Part shown: one piece after another, positions 48,501 through 57,500 of the stretch | Layout of the letters: every line of letters starts with the position of its first letter | How positions within the stretch are numbered: the first letter of the stretch is position 1 | From: Tetragonia tetragonoides | Taxonomy: Eukaryota; Streptophyta; Magnoliopsida; Caryophyllales; Aizoaceae | Direction of reading: 5' to 3' | DNA length: 64,000 nt | Assembly: GCA_038025085.1 (NCBI GenBank) | Contig: CM076148.1 | Span: 21,789,001 to 21,853,000, forward strand | Translations under genes and position numbers: made by a program | Notes under the pieces: model-generated | Told to the model about the DNA's origin: nothing | The model's database searches: none | Seen by the model: only the letters and a program-made list of their open reading frames with translations

Positions 48501-51500
48501 CAGCATTTTGTGAAGAAGTAAAAAAGGCAATGTTTCTGTAGACATTAACAAGAGTCCTGGCCCTGATGGGTTCAGTAGTGGCATTCTTCGTGATACATGG
48601 GAGATTGTGTGGGGTGATGTATGTGATTCTATTATTGATTTCTTTTCCTCTGCAAAGATGCATAAACTAGTCAATGACACCACCCTCTGCCTTATACCAA
48701 AAGTGAAGTTGCATCAACCACATGAATATATGGAGGGTGACATCAACAGTTGGGCCTTGGCCCAGCTGGTATGGGTGGGGTGGGTTGGGAGTGGGAGGGT
48801 CATTTGTACACTCAGCTCTGGGTTAGTCCGAGATGGGCTGGGCTGGGTGGATGGAATTTTACCATCATTAAAAAAAAAAGAAGTAAAGTTGCATCTGAAT
48901 TCAGACCCCTTGCCTGCTGTATCTTAGTCTATAAATGCATCTCTAAGATTTTGTGTGAGAGATTTGCGAGAGTGCCACCTGATCTGTTGTCTATGAACCA
49001 AGGTGCCCTTGTGGCAAGTATGATACTATCCACTAGGGCTTCCTAGTGGACATGTTACAAGGGTATTCCACAGAAGTTTAGTGCCTGGATTCTAGCTTGT
49101 GTGCAATCTGCAAGCTTTACTGTCAGTTTGAAAGGCACTAGCAAGGAGTACTTTGAAGCTAAAAGGGATATTAGGCAGGGAGATCCAGTATCACCTCTGA
49201 AGCTCATTAGTGAATATCAAGCTTTTAAATGGCATCCTATGCGTAAAACAGTTGGCCTTAATCATCTTTGCTTTGCAGATGATCTCATGGTTTTCTGGAA
49301 AGCAAACACTTATTCTCGTACCAAAGTTATGGAGGGATTATCATACTTCTCCATGTGACTGGTCCACACGCCAATAAAAATAAATCCCATATCTACTTAG
49401 CTGGTGTACTAGAGGAGCATAAAGCTAATTTGATCAGATTGTCAGGGTTTCATGAAGGCACTTACCCTATGAAATACCTTGGGGTCCCTTTATCCCCCTC
49501 AAAGTGGAGTTTGGTGGTGAAAATAACAAGGAGGCTGAATACATGGACCTCTAAAAATCTTTCATATGCAGGAACGGCACAATTGATCAACTCTGTTTTG
49601 CTGTCTATTCATGTCTATTGGTCTTGTATCTTTATGTTTCCTACTGGTGTTATGAAGGCATTTAAGCAAAAATGTTGACAACTCTTAAGGGTGCTAAGGA
49701 TCAGCAAAGGAAGCCTCTAGCCTGGTGGCCTGGGATCATCGATAGACCCAGGAAACATCGGGGCGCATAATTTCAAGAACTGCAAATTTTTTAACTATGC
49801 TCTTAATGGCAAACACTTATGGGATATAGCTGCAAAGAAAGATAACTTCTGGGTCAGATAGATAAATGGTGTGTATTTGAGGAATCAGAAATCTGAAGCT
49901 ATGTCCCTAATCAAGGGAGTGCTGGTCATGGATGAAGTTATGAGATAAAAGGTCTGTTCCAGAGTGCCTACAGAGAATTCCTGGTCTCTAACACAGAATG
50001 GGTGTTATAATTTGGGGAGTGGGTATGCCTTCCTCATGGGGACTATGCCTAAGATGAGGCATGCTACTTGTCTGTGGAAAAATGAATCTACCAAGACATA
50101 GTTTCTCCTTTGGCTGGCACACATTCAGAGCCTACTCATGAGAGATAGAATTCACAAGATGGGTTTTTATAATGGTGACTCAAGTTGTCTGCTGTGTTAG
50201 ATCTCAAGTGAGTCACATGAGCACTTGTTTTTTTGCTTGTCCAAGATCACTAGTGCTTTTGGCTGAAGTGAAGACCTGGTTAGGATGTACAGCTAGTTCA
50301 GTATCTGTGAATGGAATTTTGAACTGGATTGCAAGAGGTAAAGGTTCCTGTTTTCAGAAAAGTGTGATTTTCTCTGCGTTTGCTGCACTGGTTTATTGGA
50401 TTTGGCGTGAAAATGGGTTGTGTTTCAGAGACAGATCCTTCAAAGATGATTTTATCCTTGAGCAGATTAAATTTTCAGTTAGAACTCGAGTTGCAGGGTG
50501 CAGACCATCGAAACTATCTACTCAGGATAGGGTTTTGATTAATAGGCTTACGTAATTGCAGTTCTTCTTTTGGCTTTTTGTTGGTATTGGTGTCTGTAGA
50601 AGGTGTAGGTTAACCCTACCTAGTACGTGGCTCCCCTCTCCTTATTGCCTCTAGGTTGTATGGTTTTGTTTCGTTGTAACGGAAATCTACTACCTTTATA
50701 CCACCAAAAAAACAAAAAAGAAAAAATTGCCCGAGTAAATGATCATTTACGGACAAGAGCACAATTAGTGCTTAAAAAGAAAATATAGTAAAGGGACTAA
50801 AGAAAGTCACTTTATTTATATCACAATTCACTGTTAACGTTGTTATCTCTTATACTTTGATTAGATTCATCTCTTCCCTCTTTCTGTTAATCTCTACGTG
50901 AAACACGTTTTGTAGGCATGTTATCTGGTTTGATCTTCATGCTTCGTTGGATGTGCAACCTAACTAGGATAGATAAGGTCAAGAACGAGGTGGTTCGTGA
51001 CAAGGTTGGGGTGGCAGATATTGAGAGTAAGATGCGGGAAACGAGACTCGTGAGGAGACATCCAGACGCTCCGGTGAGGAGGTGCGAGAAGATTATACTT
51101 AGGGACTGTAAGAGAAGAAGAGGGAGGCCTAAGAAGAGTTGGAGTGAGGTGATAAAGAACGATTTGGCCCTCTTGGAGCTTACCGAGGATCTGGCCCTTA
51201 ATAGGAAACTTTGGCGTAGTAGGATCCACATAGATGATACTATATTGAGGGTGTAGGTTTTTGTTTATTTATTTATTTATTTGTTTGTTTGTTTGTTATT
51301 ATTTTGTTTATTTATATTATTATTATTATTATTATTTATTATTATTATTAGGAAAATTCGACAAAAATAATCCCAAGTTTGAGCGATCAGACAAAAATAA
51401 TCCCAAGTTGAAAAGTGTACAAGAATAATCCCAAGTTGTCATTTTTGTCATAAAAATGGACCGTTAACTTAAACGGTCTAATTCTGTTATTTAGTTAACT

Positions 51501-54500
51501 CTAATTGAACTAAATCCTCATTAACTTCATTAATTCTCTTAACCTAATTTACCTAACCCTCCAACTCTCTCCTCTTCCTCTTCCTCCCATCTCCCCTCCT
51601 TTCTCTGTCACATATTCCACCACCACTACCACCACCCTCCCTCTCTTCAGCCACGACCACCACCCAGCTCTCCCCCACTATGTTTTGATCTCCATCCTCC
51701 CCACTGCCTCCCATATACTCTCTTCTCCGACCGCTACTTTGTCTCTATATCCATCACCCCATCTCTCTCATCACCATCTCCACCATCACTCCATCTCTCT
51801 TTTTACCCCACCTCTCCCTTAACCACCGCGAAATTTGCAAACTTGGATGGGTAGTCGGCGTATTTGAGACGCGATGAGATGTTCTCGTGGATTCGGGTCA
51901 TGGTGTTGTGGGGTTAGTGTTGGTTGTGGTGGATGGCGTTTGGGAGAGGAGAGGAGAGGGAGTTGGGGGGGGGGGACAATGGTGGAGAGTGGTGAAGGAG
52001 CTGGAGGTGGAATTGGTGGTGGTGGAGTTGTGGCTGGTTGCTGAGATGGTGAGGAGGGACATGGGAGGGGGTGATCGATCTTGGTGGTGGTGGGTTGGTG
52101 GTTGACGGTGAGGTGGGTGGTGGGCTGCTACGTGAGAAGGGAGGAAGAAGGAGAGAGGAAATTTTGATCTGAGTGGTGGGATTTATATCCATTTTTAAAA
52201 AATTTCTTATTATTAAGAATTAATAAATATTAGTACTATGATAATTATAACAAGCAGGTCCAATAATTAGCGCTAATCTTGATCGAGTTAGATTGGGTCT
52301 ATTTTTGTGACAAAAATGACAACTTGGGATTATTTTTGTACACATTTCAACTTGGGATTATTTTTGTCTGATCGTTCAAACTTGGGATTATTTTTATCAA
52401 TTTTTCCTTATTATTATTATTATTGTGGTGCTTGTGGTGCTTGTGCTACTGATTTTCAAAAATCAGGGTCTTTGGGAAACAGCGTCCCTGCTAGGCGACT
52501 AGTTAGGGGTAAGGCTGCGTAAATCTGGACCTCCCCAGACACCGCCCTCGGCGTGACAATTACTAGGTGTTGTTGTTTTCTGGTTTGATCTTCAGCTATT
52601 TATGTCTGAATCGTATGCAAATCTAAATGTAATCACTAAGTTCGCTCTTTTGGCAATCTTTGCTTTTTTATAACTGAGTATGTTGTGTTCTTGTACAATA
52701 GAAAAATGCTTGTAGTACATATGGGCTCTGACATTTGCTTTCTGTCTTGCTTATGAACGGTTGTTTCATACAGTCTCATGGATGTGTATTATAGGTTGCT
52801 AAGATATGTAACAATCTGGCAATGGCTATTAGCATGATTGGAGTATCAGAAGCGCTTGCTGTCGGCCAGTCTCTGGGAATTGCAGCTAGTACTCTCACCA
52901 GGGTAGTTAACTCTTCTAGTGGTCGCTGCTGGAGTAGGTATTTAATTCCTCTGGTACTTGACACTATATAGTTGGTGATGACTCGGTATTTGTTATAAAC
53001 TGTTGAATATTTCTGGTAGTTGCATTGTTTTTGCGACAGTAGATTCCTGTTATGACTAAATAACTAGTGAACTATGACTAACTCCTTTGAAGTGCTTCCG
53101 AAGTCCAAAATTAATTAAGATGATGCAGTGTCCACAACAATTTTCTTCCCAGGCAATGAGTTGATTAAATTTTCTTTTTAGATACACTTGTTATGGGAAC
53201 ATTTGACCTTTACTTCCATGCGGTTCCTCTGTTCTTTCCTCCACTCAATAGTCAAGGAAGGGCCAAATGGCTCTTCTTTGGGAGGCCGCTTCTGTATTAG
53301 AAGATACCCTTGTTTATTTCATCTATCCGTCTTCACAAATCACGATGCTCCTGTTTATGACTAGTGGAGACTCCTTTTCTAGGAACCTTTATTTGTAAAG
53401 CAATCCTCACCAATGGCAATGAATGAACTTGTATCCATATTTGAGCATTTAGGACTCTGTTCATCCATTAACTGAAGTTGATATGCTAGAATTTGGGGGG
53501 GGGGGGGGGGCTTGATAAAATATCTGCAAAATTATCCTTCCACCTCAATAAATTTCTGGAACATCCTCTTTTTCTCTTCTATATTTGAAGTCCAAGATGT
53601 CCATTGAGATGAAGGGTTGAAGGCCTTTTGGAGTTTGGACTATAATTTTGTTACGATTAATCCAAATGACATGGTTTATACTTTATAGGAGGGATGGGTC
53701 GGGCTCTCTCTCTACATGTCTGTCAGTCTGTGTAGAGTCACTGAAGTGATGAAACATGTTTATACTTGGTCCTTTGTTGTGATGTAGTGTAGATATTGTG
53801 GAAAACATGCGCTGATTAATGGTAATAAGGTTTAGATGAAATTCTTGACCTGTTTAAATGACCTTCCTGGTTAGAATGAAGGAAACGAGCTTCTTAAAGC
53901 TAGGAATTTATACAGTAACTTAATTGGTGAAATGCATAGCTGATTTGTCACTATTGTAAACACTGCATATAGCCCTTTTGTCATGAAGGTCAAAGTCGGT
54001 CAACATAGTCACATCTCACAAAGCCTCTGGTTCGGACTAGTCTTCTTGTTCTTCTTTGTATCATGTGAAGCAGTCTAGGATACAACAAATTGCAATTTTT
54101 TTTTAAAGCGAGTTTTCTTAAGCTGCTATACGAGGGGGGACTGGTATGAGTATTTGTTTAGATTAGACACAATTGCAAATTATTTTAACCTAGACACAGA
54201 ATTACTTTTAGGTAAGGTTTTGTTTCTCATTCAACTAGCTGCCTTACTTATATGGTGATACTTGACAGTGATAGTTACAACCCCGTGCCAGGGGTGATGG
54301 AAGGAGTTCCCTCATCGAGGGATTATCAACACGGGTTTGCATCTAAGCTTATGGTATGTTGATAAGCCATTTCTTCTCAAGTTATATTTTCTTGATCCTG
54401 GCTGGATGTTCTTAGGTTTCATTCCCAGCTTTCAAATGTAGCAATGATTTGTGCATAAACTCGACAATTGTGCATATTGCAGGCGAAGGATTTGAATTTG

Positions 54501-57500
54501 GTTGCTGCATCGGCGAAAGAGGCAGCTATAAAACATCCATTCACTGGCCTAGCGCAAGAAATGTAAAGTCTTCATATTTCATTGTCTTGTGTGTTGGTTT
54601 CAGTATCTTTTCTGTGAGTCTTTTTTATTTTCTTAGATAAGAGAAAATTTTGTTAATCAAATAGTGAAAGAATACAATGGGGAGGATAAGGTATCCTCAC
54701 AGAAAAAATAAAGTATCTACAAATCACGCCAATGGCGTTGAATGACCGTGAGTGGCACCCCCTTGAATGTACCAGCCGCCTTCGCCCAAAGGGAGGCCAA
54801 ATAAACTATATGTTCCCAAACCAAATCGGCACTCTTTCCCACATCAGAGAAAACCCTCGAGTTCCTCTCTAACAAACTGCACCAAAGAATAGCTAAACAG
54901 GCACACCGCCACAAAATCCTGCCCTCCTTCCCCCTTCGCATAGCAGAAAATCGCAGCTGTAGGAAGATTTACATGTATCATCTTTTCTGTGAGTCTTATA
55001 ATCTATGTTTACTAAGCGTGTGCCATGGACGCATGCCCAAGTCCAATTCGGTCATTTGCCAAAAGATTTACATGTTTTAAGCATGGGTCAAAGTGTCTAT
55101 TTATTCATACCGGCGTTTTGAGTGTCGAGTATGTTACACATACTTGAGGTGAAACGAAGAGTCGTGTAACATAGCTTATATCGACCTATGGTAGACACTT
55201 GCAGAGATAGAAACATTTAATTTCATTTTTTGGAGCAAACTTAGCCTATTCATCCACTCGGGGAAAAAGCATTATATCATCATATACAATTTGCAGGAAA
55301 TATCAAATATCCATGCAATAACCCAGTGTACAAAGCATCTCTCAAGAATAGTTCTCCCAATTAAACCTACTGCCCCAAGACAAAAACTAATCAATTAATA
55401 AGAAACTCTCAGCTTTTTCCTTGTCCTGTACAGTGATAAACCCTTATCATGTTCTGTATTTGTATCTGTCCAACTATCTTGTCTGTGTCTCTGTGCATTC
55501 TTCCGAAAATTCAACTGTTCCTTACCCACCATATTTCATAAATTGCTGCCACTAGAGCTGCTCTTCTCAAACTCTGTCTTGGTTGCTTTTCCTTAACATG
55601 TTTTTAAAACCATTCCAATTCAGTTGGTAAGCTCCTAGCTCTTCGTCCGATTTCCAGCCATTTGAGCACCCTCTGCCACACAACTTCTGTCACAGAACAC
55701 CCAAAAAACAAGTGGTTACAAGATTCCAGTGAACTGCAATACAGATTTCACCTATGTATTAACACCATCCCTTGCTTAATCATCAAGTCAACTGTAGCAG
55801 TCGTAGCCAGCCTATTATAAGCAGCTAACCAGGCTATTATTCGATGTTTAGGCACACTCATAGGCTCCCAAAGAACTCTCTGCCATGTGCAATTGGGGCC
55901 TTTATCTCTAAAAATATCATAAGCTTCACTAACTTTGTATCTACCTTGTTCACACCATGCTCTGATCAGGTCATCTGCATTATCAAGGGATTTCCACTTT
56001 TCTCTATAAAATTGTTTCTGACTTGAACAAGATTTTTCCGGATGCAAGCATCCCCTTGCTTGGCCTGGACATACCTAATATCTTTATGGTTCACGTGATA
56101 ACAGTGTATCCACCTTGTGACTAAACTCTCAGTATCCCAGGCAATTCGCCAAATCCACCTCAGGAATAATGCTCTGTTCCAAGATAGGACTTCTTTAAAA
56201 TTTAGACCCCCCCCCCCCCCCCCCCCGCATAAGGTCTGCAAATCTTACTCCAACTCATAACACATCCTGTAGTGACTGTCATCACTTCCCCAGAAAAATC
56301 TTCTACTAATCTTATCAATCTCATCAATGATTGCCTGGACCAAAAGCAGCACCTCAAAAATTATGCACACCAAACAAAACTGAGTTTAAGAGTTGCACTG
56401 TACCTGCGTAACTCGACAATTTTGGAGCTCAGTGCTGCGTTTTCTTCCTGATCTTATCCAGCATTGGTTGACAGAGAGCCAAGGTCGGCCTAGTAGAGCT
56501 CAAAGGTACTCCAAGATACCTAAATGGCAAGTGACCCTCCACATAGCCAGTGTACAGCATGATCTCAGCTTTCATGTGATTACTAACCCCTCCGAAATAG
56601 ATAGTGGTCTTGGTAGGGCTAGGATTCAGACCCGACATCGCAGAAATATTTTTCAATGTATCAACAACGCTATGTATTGAGCTCATATCACCCTTCGCAA
56701 ACAGCAATAAGTCATCCGCAAATATCAAGTGATTTGGCTGTACTCTATGGCATCTAGGATGAAATTTGAACCCTGCACTTGCACCCACTCCTCTCAACAT
56801 TAGCGACAATGCCTCCATACAGAGCAAAAATAAGTAAGGGGACATAGGGTCCCCTTGTCTCACACCCCTTTTCCCAGAAAAGAATCCCTCGCTAATACCA
56901 TTTAGATTCAAAGTATACATAGTTGTAGACAGGCAGACCATGACACACTGCACAAACATCTTTGAGAACCCTAACTTTCATCACTTTTTCCTAAAAAGTC
57001 CAATCAAGAGAATCATAGGCCTTTCTAATATCTACTTTTATCATGATCCTAGGTAATATGTTTTTCCTACCATAGTGTTTTAACAACTCATGTGCCAAAA
57101 CTATGTTATTAAAAATACTCCTCCCTTTTGTAAATGCAACTTGTTCACCCCTAACGATTTTCATCATTACAGTTTGCATTATACTAGCTAATATCTTTGT
57201 TGTAGTTTTGCAAATGACACTCCAACAAGATATTGGCCTAAAGTCCATGACACTATGTGGAACATCACACTTTGGAACAAGAAAGACAAGTGTAGATTTT
57301 ACCTGTTTGATGAGTTTCCGTTTCAAGAAGTATTAAACATTTAAGTATAGATTAATGACAAGCAAAAAAAAAAAAAATTAAGTATAGATTAATAACCAAG
57401 ATGAAAGGTTTCGTTGTTTGAGCCTTTCTTTCATGGGTCTCGTTCTCTTTCATGATCATTATGCTGGTGTTCCAGATGAAACGTCTTTTTATCGAAAGGA

